Positions 1-9,400 of a DNA stretch of 64,000 bases are shown one piece after another. Location: NCBI RefSeq assembly GCF_900607235.1, contig NZ_LR027861.1, forward strand, positions 50,849-114,848, given 5' to 3'. Every line of letters starts with the position of its first letter. Positions within the stretch are counted from its first letter, which is position 1. Under the pieces are notes generated by a model, which worked only from the letters and a program-made list of their open reading frames with translations, ran no database searches and had not been told where the DNA came from. The position numbers were made by a program, and so were the translations under genes. The DNA is from Olivibacter jilunii (GTDB lineage: Bacteria > Bacteroidota > Bacteroidia > Sphingobacteriales > Sphingobacteriaceae).

Positions 1-275
1 ATTCAATCGGTTAACCGAACAAGTTACTTTTCACATTAGCTAATAAAAAGACGCAAGGGTATTAAAATGGTTGCATTGGTGAACAACAGTTTTGCTTTTA
101 TTTTCAATATCCACTAGTATTAATTATTTATAGACCTAAACAAAGAACTTAAAAATGATGTTACAATAAATAGATGTTCTAGTCTGGTATTTTCATGAAG
201 AGAATTTCATAAAGAAATATCAATTAGAATGCTTATGTTTATTATTCATAAAACAATAAACTAAAAATAAGTTTC

Positions 276-1514
276 ATGCACTGTATGAGGGTCCATCTTT
301 TAGTATCAATCCTTTTGATGCCATTTTTTGCCTTTGCTCAAACGAAAACATCTGACGATCTCTTCACCGAAGCAAGGAATGCAGCTTTCGAGCAAAAAAA
401 TTATGAGAAGGCTAAACAATTGGCAAAAAGGGCGTTAGCTCAATCGCCCGATTATACGGATGTTGCCATTTTCTTAGGTCGGGTATATACTTGGACCGAT
501 CAACCGGACAGCGCAAGAAACGTATTTGAAAACATCCTTTTGCGAGGCGTAACATCGGAAGATCTTTTTTTGGCTTACGCCTCGCTTGAGTACTGGAACG
601 ATAATAATCATAAAGCGCTAAACCTAGTTAATCAAGGTTTAACCATAAACGCTTCTTCTGAAGATTTGTTATTACTAAAATCCCGTATATTATATGCTGA
701 AACAAATTATCGAGAGGCCGAGCAAGTGATTGGTAATCTATTGAATATCAACAACCAAAATACTGAAGCCCGAGCATTGGCGGCACGGATTTCAGACAAC
801 AGTGCATTAAATGCGATAGGTATTGTCTATAATTTTGTCCATTTTAATAAACAATTTGATGATCCCTGGCATTTGGCCGGTATCAGCTATAAAAGACAAA
901 CGAAATTCGGATCGGTTATAGCCAAACTGAATTATGCAAACCGTTTCAAAACCAATGGTTTTCAATATGAACTAGAAGCTTATCCCAGAATTTCAAAAAT
1001 GTTCTACATGTATCTAAATGCGGGATACTCGGGCGATGTCGGAGTATTTCCCAAATATCGTACGGGCGCCTCACTTTACGCCAATTTACCGAAAAGCTTT
1101 GAGGCCGAGATTGGTTATAGACAACTTTATTTTACTGACGCCACTTGGATGTATACCGCATCGGTAGGAAAATATTTTAGAAACTTTTGGTTTAATTTTC
1201 GTACCTATCTTACTCCTGATAATGAAGACATATCGCAATCTTATACATTCACCACCCGTTATTATATCGGGGGAGCGAACGACTATTTCGGTGCCGCTAT
1301 CGGCACGGGTATATCACCGGACGATAAAAATACAAACGTCCTTTTGGAGGAAGCCTATAAACTACGTACCAACAAAATAATGCTTGAATACAATTTCTCA
1401 GTGAAAAACCTCCATATATTTAATGTGAACGCAAGCTTTTTCAGGCAAGAATACCAGCCTACCATCAAAGGGAACCAGCTAGATATCGGTATCTCCTATC
1501 AAAAGCGGTTTTAA
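276..1514 (+). CDS. YaiO-family outer membrane beta-barrel protein with TPR region
   Basis: A secreted outer-membrane protein of 412 residues. The N terminus is a signal peptide ending near AFAQ, so the ATG at 285 is an equally good start. Residues about 28-170 look like tetratricopeptide repeats (AKQLAKRALAQSPDY, ALNLVNQGLTINASS). Residues about 180-412 have the alternating aromatic/polar pattern of a beta-barrel and end in an aromatic residue (YQKRF), as outer-membrane proteins do. This arrangement matches the YaiO family, which tends to occur near polysaccharide or biofilm genes. It converges on the glycosyltransferase fusion gene, with the two stop codons overlapping at 1511-1514, so a role in export or surface handling of that polymer is inferred. 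No clear SD or -7 element was found in the AT-rich upstream 275 bases. Confidence 0.8.
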   Translation: MHCMRVHLLVSILLMPFFAFAQTKTSDDLFTEARNAAFEQKNYEKAKQLAKRALAQSPDYTDVAIFLGRVYTWTDQPDSARNVFENILLRGVTSEDLFLAYASLEYWNDNNHKALNLVNQGLTINASSEDLLLLKSRILYAETNYREAEQVIGNLLNINNQNTEARALAARISDNSALNAIGIVYNFVHFNKQFDDPWHLAGISYKRQTKFGSVIAKLNYANRFKTNGFQYELEAYPRISKMFYMYLNAGYSGDVGVFPKYRTGASLYANLPKSFEAEIGYRQLYFTDATWMYTASVGKYFRNFWFNFRTYLTPDNEDISQSYTFTTRYYIGGANDYFGAAIGTGISPDDKNTNVLLEEAYKLRTNKIMLEYNFSVKNLHIFNVNASFFRQEYQPTIKGNQLDIGISYQKRF

Positions 1515-4500
1515 TGATTTGGAAGTGGGCCGCTAATGAAACGCAATAGTGAATCTGGAAGCAACGAGTTGTTCTTTATGAATCGATCGTTTTTCTCTTT
1601 ATATCGATGAAAGGCCGCACGCAATTCATCCCGAATACGACTGTCCTGAACAACTTCCTCATCCAGCCCCTCCGTAAACATGTATAAAGACTCTTCGTTT
1701 AGATGATATTTACCCATAACAAAATCGATTAATTGTGATTTCGTCTGCATTAGTGGCAAGCTCTGTTCACTTACCATAGTTGACAAGGTATCCAAACCGT
1801 TCCCTAACCAGGTAACATTTTCGGGAATCTGTATGGAATATTGCTTATTTAGAAAACGGAGTAGTGAAGGCGTTATATCTAAATGACTAACAATGTTGGT
1901 CAGTTTTGCAGTGCGTTTCAACAGCGGCGAATATATAATTAACGGAACATGATAACGATCTATTTTTGTACGCATAGGTATCTCGGGCATTCTGTGATCG
2001 CCGGTGATAATAAAAATAGTTTGATTGTAATCGTTCCTTTGTCGATAGGCCATAAAAAACGATCTTAATGCATCGTCTGCATTCAACACACTTGTGAGTT
2101 GTAAAGCATATCGCCTTAATTCAATACGCTGTTGCGGATTAGAGGTAATATCAGCAAGTCGTTCGTCGAATCGTTTTGCAAAAAAATCCGGGTTATTGAT
2201 AAGAAAAGGATTATGTGTTGAAACGGATAGAAGCACGCTTACTTGTGGTTGCTTATCATTCTCATTCCGGCTTTTTAAAAAATGGTTAAATAGCGATTGA
2301 TCATCATATCCCCAGCTGAAATCATTTGAAGCAGGTAATTTTTTATAGCTAGGCGGAAACGTTTTCCCATCATTCAATTCGGATAAATCATTTTTCTTCA
2401 AAAAGATGTCCATATGATCAAACGAGGCATCCCCTCCATAATAAAATGAGCTGTGGTATCCATTTTTCTGTAGTACGTTCAACAATGAATAATGTAAGGG
2501 CATTTGTTCGCCCAGCTCCAAAAAGCCATGTTCTCCAAATGGTAACGATGCCAATACCGATGGTAGAGCGGCAAAAGTTCTCCCACCTGCGCTTAGGCAA
2601 TTTTCCCAGTAAAGCCCCTGTTTAGCAAGGGAATCCAAGAATGGCGTAAAGTTGCCTAAATAAGCCCCCTCGTTAACGAATGCCCGACCAAATCCTTCCA
2701 TTAAAAGAATAATAATATTAGGTTTTTTCTCGCTTTTGCGAAAAAAGGGACTTAGTACATCTTCCGTTTCGTCTACTCTTAAGAAAGGGTAGTTCAGTGG
2801 ATCTAAATAGTAGTATTCCTTAACGGAAACTTCCATATCTCCTACCGATGTCTGTTCATTATTAAATTGTAAAAGGCCACCAGGAAAATAATTTAGGTAG
2901 CTTTGTCTATAAAAATAGTTCGATTTATTGGTTACGAGGCTCTTTTCAAAATCGCTAGTCGACCAATGGTCTCTAAATAATTTATCCGAATTGACTAAAA
3001 ACGACCCTATTCCCGCGACAAAAAAGAAACCGATAAATGCCATAGACCACATCTTTCTCAACTTTATCCAACTAAAACATGCAATACCGACAAAGATGAC
3101 AATAAGTAGCTTTAGAACATTGACAACATTGATTGCGCCGGATGAACCGATTGTTTGTTTAATTTCAGACGATGAGTAACTATAAATATCAGCACCTAAT
3201 GGAACAAGCGATACAAGAAAATATTGAACAAGAATAGTTTGTACTAAAAGGATAAGTACAAAAATGCCGGCCGTTACAATTAAGGCCCATTTCGAGGAGA
3301 TAAAACGAAGGATGTAAAAAACTATAAAACCAAAGAAGCTTGCCGAAAGCCAAAATAAAAATTGATTGAAAAGCATTTGCGCAAAAAGTACACCACCATT
3401 TGATAATGGACCAAATTGCTGTGTATAAACGATAAATTCAATGAAGCTAGCGATCAATAACAGCCCTAAAAAAACAATAGATAAATTAATATAAGGGGAT
3501 ACCAGCATGTTAAAACGTTGGGATGACGTTTCAGCTGCTGATGAGTGTTGAGACGCCTGCTTGGCATTAAAACCCCGTCGCGTCATATCTCCCCAGGCTT
3601 TTTTCTTGAGTAAATAATCACGGAGTCCCCGGACTGCAGATAATACCACAAAAGGATGGAACAAGAAAGGTTCTAGAATAGCTGTTAACACTAATTTTAC
3701 GACATCGGTATTCCTTCTATAAACACGATAGGTTACAGTATCAACCAAGATGGCGTAAATAGAGTAGAGAACGCCGAACACCATGACGAAACCGAGCAAA
3801 ATAAAGAAAGCGGGCCAATCAACTAATCCCAGTATGAGGAAAACAAAAAAACCTATAAACCCTATAAATTCTATTATCGGCCCTAAAAATTCAAATAAAA
3901 ACCAATATGGATAACTAATTAAACCCGTAATGCCATATTTCGGATTAAAAAATAATTTCTTATGTTTCCATAAGGTCTCAATTGTGCCACGCATCCATCT
4001 ATTACGTTGACGACTAAGAATCTTAAAACTATCCGGTGCTTCCGTCCAGCATAAAGGGTCAGGTATATTAACAACACGGTACGCTTCATTCTGTTCTTCC
4101 ATATAGCGCCTCATTCGGACAACCAACTCCATATCTTCTCCAACTGTGCCATGATCATAGCCACCTGCCTTGAGTATGATTTCTTTATCGAATGCCCCGA
4201 ATGCACCCGATATTAGCAACAAGCCATTTGCACGACTCCAGGCAAGTCTTCCCAGCAAAAAAGCCCGAATATACTCCAATGCTTGGGAACGAGCTAACCA
4301 ACTTTTTGGCAGCTTTACTTCAACAAGCTTACCATTTTCTATCCTACAATCGTTAGCCAATCGGATAATACCACCACAAGCAATTGTCCGTTTATCTGTT
4401 TCTTCCATGAAAGGTTTCGCCAGCTTCAAGATAGCATCCTGCTCTAAGATGCAATCTACATCTATACATACTGCATAGTCGTTACTTGCGATATTTATCC

Positions 4501-4975
4501 CCACATTTAAAGCATCTGCTTTTCCACCATTCTCTTTATCAACGACTAATAGCTTCTTAAATGCGGGATTCTTACTTTTGTACACTCCCTTAACTTCCTT
4601 CGTTGGCAATACATAATCGACGTAAAAATCTGCCTTAAAAAGTTCATACGCATCAATCAATTTTTGCAAAGAGTTATCTTTGCTTCCATCATTGATAATA
4701 ATAATTTCCAGGTTGACATAATGAATGGAAAGAAGGGAACGTACATTTTCTACAATAGTGGCTGATTCATTGTACGCCGGAGCCAATAAACTAAAGCTTG
4801 GAGCGTTAGTAGAAGTAGCTAAGAGACGATAGTCCGTAAAGCTATTTTTACGCATATGCTTTATAATCGCACCCAATGAAAAAAGCCCTATCCATAAATA
4901 CACTAAACATAATAATATGGCATAAAGTAGGATTCCAAACGTAAAGAATTCATAAAAAAACAACTGCCAGTTCAT
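1511..4975 (-). CDS. GT2 polysaccharide synthase fused to an LTA-synthase/sulfatase-type transferase
   Basis: A 1154-residue membrane protein with two catalytic modules. Residues about 60-330 form a processive family 2 glycosyltransferase: APAYNE (65-70), the IDVD metal/UDP site (171-174), GED (279-281) and QRNRW (323-327), as in PgaC, BcsA and hyaluronan synthases. Membrane helices lie before it (10-40) and after it (about 355-450). A second set of helices (about 495-660) leads to an alkaline-phosphatase-superfamily domain (752-1045) like LtaS or phosphoglycerol/phosphoethanolamine transferases: NIIILLMEGFG with E760, the probable nucleophile T800 in GGRTFAALPS, STHNPF (H921) and TGDH (D993, H994). 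The inferred job is to make an exopolysaccharide in the membrane and decorate it with a phospho-substituent outside. Its start overlaps the stop of the HEAT-like gene (TAATG), so translation is probably coupled. The polymer and the group transferred cannot be read from sequence. Confidence 0.85.
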   Translation of the reverse strand: MNWQLFFYEFFTFGILLYAILLCLVYLWIGLFSLGAIIKHMRKNSFTDYRLLATSTNAPSFSLLAPAYNESATIVENVRSLLSIHYVNLEIIIINDGSKDNSLQKLIDAYELFKADFYVDYVLPTKEVKGVYKSKNPAFKKLLVVDKENGGKADALNVGINIASNDYAVCIDVDCILEQDAILKLAKPFMEETDKRTIACGGIIRLANDCRIENGKLVEVKLPKSWLARSQALEYIRAFLLGRLAWSRANGLLLISGAFGAFDKEIILKAGGYDHGTVGEDMELVVRMRRYMEEQNEAYRVVNIPDPLCWTEAPDSFKILSRQRNRWMRGTIETLWKHKKLFFNPKYGITGLISYPYWFLFEFLGPIIEFIGFIGFFVFLILGLVDWPAFFILLGFVMVFGVLYSIYAILVDTVTYRVYRRNTDVVKLVLTAILEPFLFHPFVVLSAVRGLRDYLLKKKAWGDMTRRGFNAKQASQHSSAAETSSQRFNMLVSPYINLSIVFLGLLLIASFIEFIVYTQQFGPLSNGGVLFAQMLFNQFLFWLSASFFGFIVFYILRFISSKWALIVTAGIFVLILLVQTILVQYFLVSLVPLGADIYSYSSSEIKQTIGSSGAINVVNVLKLLIVIFVGIACFSWIKLRKMWSMAFIGFFFVAGIGSFLVNSDKLFRDHWSTSDFEKSLVTNKSNYFYRQSYLNYFPGGLLQFNNEQTSVGDMEVSVKEYYYLDPLNYPFLRVDETEDVLSPFFRKSEKKPNIIILLMEGFGRAFVNEGAYLGNFTPFLDSLAKQGLYWENCLSAGGRTFAALPSVLASLPFGEHGFLELGEQMPLHYSLLNVLQKNGYHSSFYYGGDASFDHMDIFLKKNDLSELNDGKTFPPSYKKLPASNDFSWGYDDQSLFNHFLKSRNENDKQPQVSVLLSVSTHNPFLINNPDFFAKRFDERLADITSNPQQRIELRRYALQLTSVLNADDALRSFFMAYRQRNDYNQTIFIITGDHRMPEIPMRTKIDRYHVPLIIYSPLLKRTAKLTNIVSHLDITPSLLRFLNKQYSIQIPENVTWLGNGLDTLSTMVSEQSLPLMQTKSQLIDFVMGKYHLNEESLYMFTEGLDEEVVQDSRIRDELRAAFHRYKEKNDRFIKNNSLLPDSLLRFISGPLPNH

Positions 4976-6051
4976 TAATAATGTCCTTCCATAGCTTGGT
5001 TAATAATTGTTTTAGCTGGTTCATCGAGTTGCTTCTTGGTCTCTTCCAGGACAGCAACTCCTTTTGCGGAACAGTTTAAAATAGCTCGGGCTGCACCTAA
5101 TCTAACTTTACTGTTGTCATTATTATAGAATTCATGTAATAAAAAATTTAGTTCATTTATGCCTGCAATATTCTCTAAGACACGAATAGCCCGCATTTTG
5201 TATGCGTCAGATGCGTTATCATAAACCTCAATGACAGCAGCCGCTGTATTTTCTTGAGAAATACGTTCTAGCGTTTTCAGCGACTGCATTTGTACTTTTA
5301 TTGAAGATGCCGAAATTTTTAATAAGACGCTTTCATGGAGTTCAAGTAATTGAAATTTTGCAATAAGCTTCAATGCAAATATAACAACGCTCTGATTATC
5401 CGAATTTAACCAACACTGAACATGATGTGCTGCATTAAGTGGTAATTGCCCGATCGCACTTAGCAGCTTAAGCTGCTGCCAATCTGAAATTGGATTTTGC
5501 AAATCATCTAAGAAAGCCAACCCTTGGAACCCCTTCAACCTAACTAAGCCGTACTGTGCTTCTAATCTAATAATGTCCTTATAATGATTTACCAAACTTA
5601 CAATTTCGGGTTCCGCTTCCGAGATTTGCATGGCACTTAATTCTTGTATAGCGGAAGCCACAATATGCGCATGCCTGCTGGACAACCTTGCTGTACTGTC
5701 TTTGTCTAACCTCAGTTGTTTATAAACTACCTTTAAATTGGACGCTGCAATACCTGAAAGACTTTTTTCCGCATTCACTAAACTTCTTGCTAAGTATTTT
5801 CTAAATCTTCGATTAGTTAAATGGTCATTTAGCGCCGAGGGTGGCTGCAATGGAATATCAGCGGATGCTGCCTCATATATTACGATGGCTATTAGCTGTT
5901 GCCAAGATTTCCTTAAATCTGCAGCACGGTTTTTTTCAATCAAAAAAAACAAAATGACAATAAAAACCAGGAAGAGAAGACTTACCATCACGAGAGTTGC
6001 CCAAAAGAAATCAATAATGGGTAAGCCAAGAAGTGTTTCGTTCAACTGCAT
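4975..6051 (-). CDS. Membrane-anchored HEAT-repeat-like protein
   Basis: A 358-residue protein with one N-terminal membrane helix (about 13-37, rich in V, L, F) followed by a basic stretch and a helical cytoplasmic domain. The second half contains repeated helix pairs of HEAT type (VRLKGFQGLAFLDDL, VIFALKLIAKFQLLELHESVL, VQMQSLKTLERI, MRAIRVLENIAG, VRLGAARAIL). HEAT repeats usually mediate protein-protein contact, and no catalytic motif is visible. It lies between the response regulator (19-base gap) and the glycosyltransferase fusion (stop/start overlap). It is therefore likely a scaffold linking the signalling proteins to the synthase; that link is inference from gene order. Confidence 0.75.
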   Translation of the reverse strand: MQLNETLLGLPIIDFFWATLVMVSLLFLVFIVILFFLIEKNRAADLRKSWQQLIAIVIYEAASADIPLQPPSALNDHLTNRRFRKYLARSLVNAEKSLSGIAASNLKVVYKQLRLDKDSTARLSSRHAHIVASAIQELSAMQISEAEPEIVSLVNHYKDIIRLEAQYGLVRLKGFQGLAFLDDLQNPISDWQQLKLLSAIGQLPLNAAHHVQCWLNSDNQSVVIFALKLIAKFQLLELHESVLLKISASSIKVQMQSLKTLERISQENTAAAVIEVYDNASDAYKMRAIRVLENIAGINELNFLLHEFYNNDNSKVRLGAARAILNCSAKGVAVLEETKKQLDEPAKTIINQAMEGHY

Positions 6052-6070
6052 AATTAATACAGAATTCTAT

Positions 6071-6433
6071 TTAGCGTCCAACGGTAAAACGTTTAATACG
6101 AAGAATAAGCTCTCCTGGACTAAACGGTTTGACAATAAAATCATCAGCACCCAACTTAAAAGCGTCCAAAACAACTTCTTCTTGGCCTAATCCCGAAAGA
6201 ATAATAATGGGTATCGCTTTTTCTTTTATGGCGCGAACGGCAGTCACTATTTCTAAACCCGAAACATAAGGCATCATAATATCCGTGATAACCAGATCGG
6301 GGAGTGTTTCCTTTATTTTCTCAAGGGCATCCTTTCCATCGATGGCAGAAATTATTTGATGGTTTTCCTTTGACAGCCTGAATTCAAGAGTTTTCCGTAT
6401 TAACTCGTCATCTTCTGCAATTAAAATAATCAT
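6071..6433 (-). CDS. Single-domain response regulator (CheY-like receiver)
   Basis: A stand-alone receiver domain of 120 residues with no output domain. The acidic pocket is AEDDE (6-10), the phospho-acceptor is D51 in VITDIMMP, the switch residue is S80 in IILSG, and the conserved lysine is K102 in DDFIVKPF. Such proteins act by binding a partner when phosphorylated. It starts seven bases after the hybrid kinase stop and is followed by the HEAT-like gene, so it most likely receives phosphate from the kinase's Hpt domain and passes the signal to the membrane proteins downstream. That route is inferred from gene order. Confidence 0.92.
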   Translation of the reverse strand: MIILIAEDDELIRKTLEFRLSKENHQIISAIDGKDALEKIKETLPDLVITDIMMPYVSGLEIVTAVRAIKEKAIPIIILSGLGQEEVVLDAFKLGADDFIVKPFSPGELILRIKRFTVGR

Positions 6434-6440
6434 TCAGCTA

Positions 6441-9400
6441 CTAGTTAAAAGGTGTAATTCCAATTATTTTCTTTACTATTTTTATTTCTTCAAAAATCTT
6501 GCGCAACAAGTCTTGCCGAGTAATTTCTACTATACTGTCAGCCCTTTCAAGTTCCTCGGCAAGTTCATTCAGAAGAAGCAAACCGGCCGTTCTTGAGGTT
6601 CCTAGCAATTTATGCCCTATCTTTTTTAAAGACTGAAGATCTTGTTCTTCTTGAGCTTGTTCTATTTTCTTGACGGTACCTTCTAACTCAGATATGGTCA
6701 ATTTTATGAATTCCCTTTTAAACATTTCATCGCCAGCGGCGTAGTCGTCCATCATATGATAATCGACGTGTAAATCGACCGTTATCTCATCTGTTTTTTC
6801 CTTAAAAAGCCAGGTCTTGATCTTTAACTCAATATCTGCTTCCACAATAGGTTTTGCGATAAAATCATTAAACCCGGCATCTAAGCATTTCTCCATCTCC
6901 CCTTTCACATTGCCGGCAGTAAGTGCTATTATGATAACATCAACGCCGGAGGGCAAAGACCGAATGCTACGTGTTGCTTCTATTCCATTAAGTTCGGGCA
7001 TTTGAATGTCCATAAAAATAAGGTCTGGCATTTTGACTTTGCAGGCCTCTACCGCAAGCAAACCATTTTCAGCTTTTTCAATTGACGCAAGTGGGGCAAT
7101 GCGTTCGATAATTGTGCTCGTTAACAACATATTAACCGCATTATCTTCGGCAATAAGCACATTAAAAGGACGAACGACAGCTTTAGATGGCAACCGATCG
7201 CTTTCTTCACCATTTACGACATCAATCTTTTGCGTTCGCTTAAGAGCCTCGTACATCTCTTTCGTATTAATCGGTTTCCTTACCCGTGTTACCATTAATT
7301 CATTTGATTGTTTAACAATATCTTCGTCTTCAGATGAACTGTATAGCAAAATAATTGGAATGTTGGAATATTCCGCTTTTGGGCTCTGTCGTATTTTTCT
7401 AATTACCTCTAAGCCATCTAAAATCGGCATCTGGTAGTCTACAATCAGTAAATCATATTTTTTATTGTCGTATAATTTTTGCAGGGCATCGAAGCCATTA
7501 CTAACAGATTCAGAATGAATATTTTTCAACGCCAACATCCGTTCCAGTATCATCCTATTATGATCATTATCATCTACGATCAAAACAGATTGCAAGTCGT
7601 TTAAATCACCATTTCCTGCAGGATCTCCAAGCTCAAACGACGTTTCTAAGTTAAAAAAGAACGTGCTTCCAATCCCGACCTCGCTTTCCAGCTGCAGATG
7701 ACTGCCCATTAACGCTAACAATTTATTGGAAATAGTAAGACCTAAACCTGTTCCCCCATATTTCTTAGTAATAGTACTATCTTCTTGGGCAAAAGCCTCA
7801 AAAATTTCATGTTGTTTGTCTCGTTGAATACCGATACCCGTATCTGTTACGGAAAACCGCAAAGTAGTTTTGTTATCTGAGGCGCTTATTTGTACTTCTT
7901 CTATTTTCAGTTCTATTTCTCCTATTTCTGTAAATTTGACGGCATTACCCAGTAAATTAATAAGTATTTGTTTTAATCGTGCATCGTCCGCCCAGATAAA
8001 ACGCGGAAGATGAGGAGACATATCGAGAATTAATTCCAATCCTTTCTTTTGAGCTTGGTAGGTGATAACGTTTATTACCTGTTCACTCAAGTCAAATAAG
8101 TCTATTCTTTCAGAATTCAGCTCCAGTTTACCCGCTTCGATTTTAGAAAAATCAAGGATATCATTAATAATCGCTAAAAGCGAAACTGCAGAATCATTAA
8201 CGATCGTGAGATACTGTTTCTGCGTATCATTTAATGAAGTTTTTAATATCAGATCAGTAAAGCCAATCACACCGTTGAGAGGCGTTCTTATTTCGTGGCT
8301 CATGTTAGCAAGAAATTCAGATTTAGCTTTGCTGGCTTGTTCCGCTATTTTTTTTGCCTTCCGCAATTCCTCGCTCTTTTCAAAACTTTCTGTTATATCC
8401 TGCGTAAACATAACCAGTCCCCCCACTTCATTATTAAAGTGACGCCAAGGTCTGATTTCCCAAATAAGGTGTTGTTCGTGGTCCCATCCCGGTGGCGTCC
8501 AGACATCGTCATTTTTTTTATGCACCTCGCCATTCAGACATTTTTTATGAATTTCTTTCCAATCGTCAGGAAGATTCGGAAAAACATCGTAATGTGATTT
8601 GCCAATAATACTCACATCTGCTAAATGATAACTTTCATACCATCGTTTGCTGACGGCAATATATCTTAAATCTTTGTCTAACATTGCTACAGCCGCCGGC
8701 GCATGCTCAATGAACGTTCGAAGCCTGGCCCTTTCCTCTATTAATGCAACTTCTGCCCGCTTCTTTTGATCTATATCTTGGAAAGTACCGAAAATCCGTT
8801 TGCATACACCTTCTATCATTTCGGGTTGTCCGTGGCTTCTGACCCAAATCAATCGTTTCTTTGCGGTGCGTAACTGTAATTCTAAGTCATAAGGTATGCC
8901 TTTCGTCACGGCTTCTTGAAATGCTTCTTCTATATACGCACGATTCTCGTCTTCATAAAAGGCCAATGCCTGTTCAATGGTCGGTTCATAATCGACTGCG
9001 ACTTCATGAATACTTTTTGTAACATCCGACCATATAATTCTATTATTCGTTAAATCTACCTCCCAGCCGCCAACCCGCGCGACGCGGTTGGTCTGCTCCA
9101 ACATTTCTTTCGTCTTCTTGAGATCACCCTCCAACTTCAAACGCTCAGTCATGTCAATCGCATTTCCAATAATGTAATCGTTACCTTCTGCGTCTTGTTC
9201 TAACACATTATTATAGAGCCAAAACAAGGGCTGTCCGTCTTTATGAAGCGTTTTCATAAGCCCTGTATCTTTGCGATTTAATTTGATACGATTCAAATAT
9301 CCTTTCAGAAATTCGTGATGATAGGGTGGAACTAAATCGAATAAGGACATTCCTAGAATTTCTTCCTTTTTATATCCTAGTATGGCAGCACCTGCTTGAT

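Noticed and set aside
5738..6190. Long ORF antisense to the HEAT-like and receiver genes
   Set aside because: It is the mirror of two well-supported genes and has no protein features of its own.
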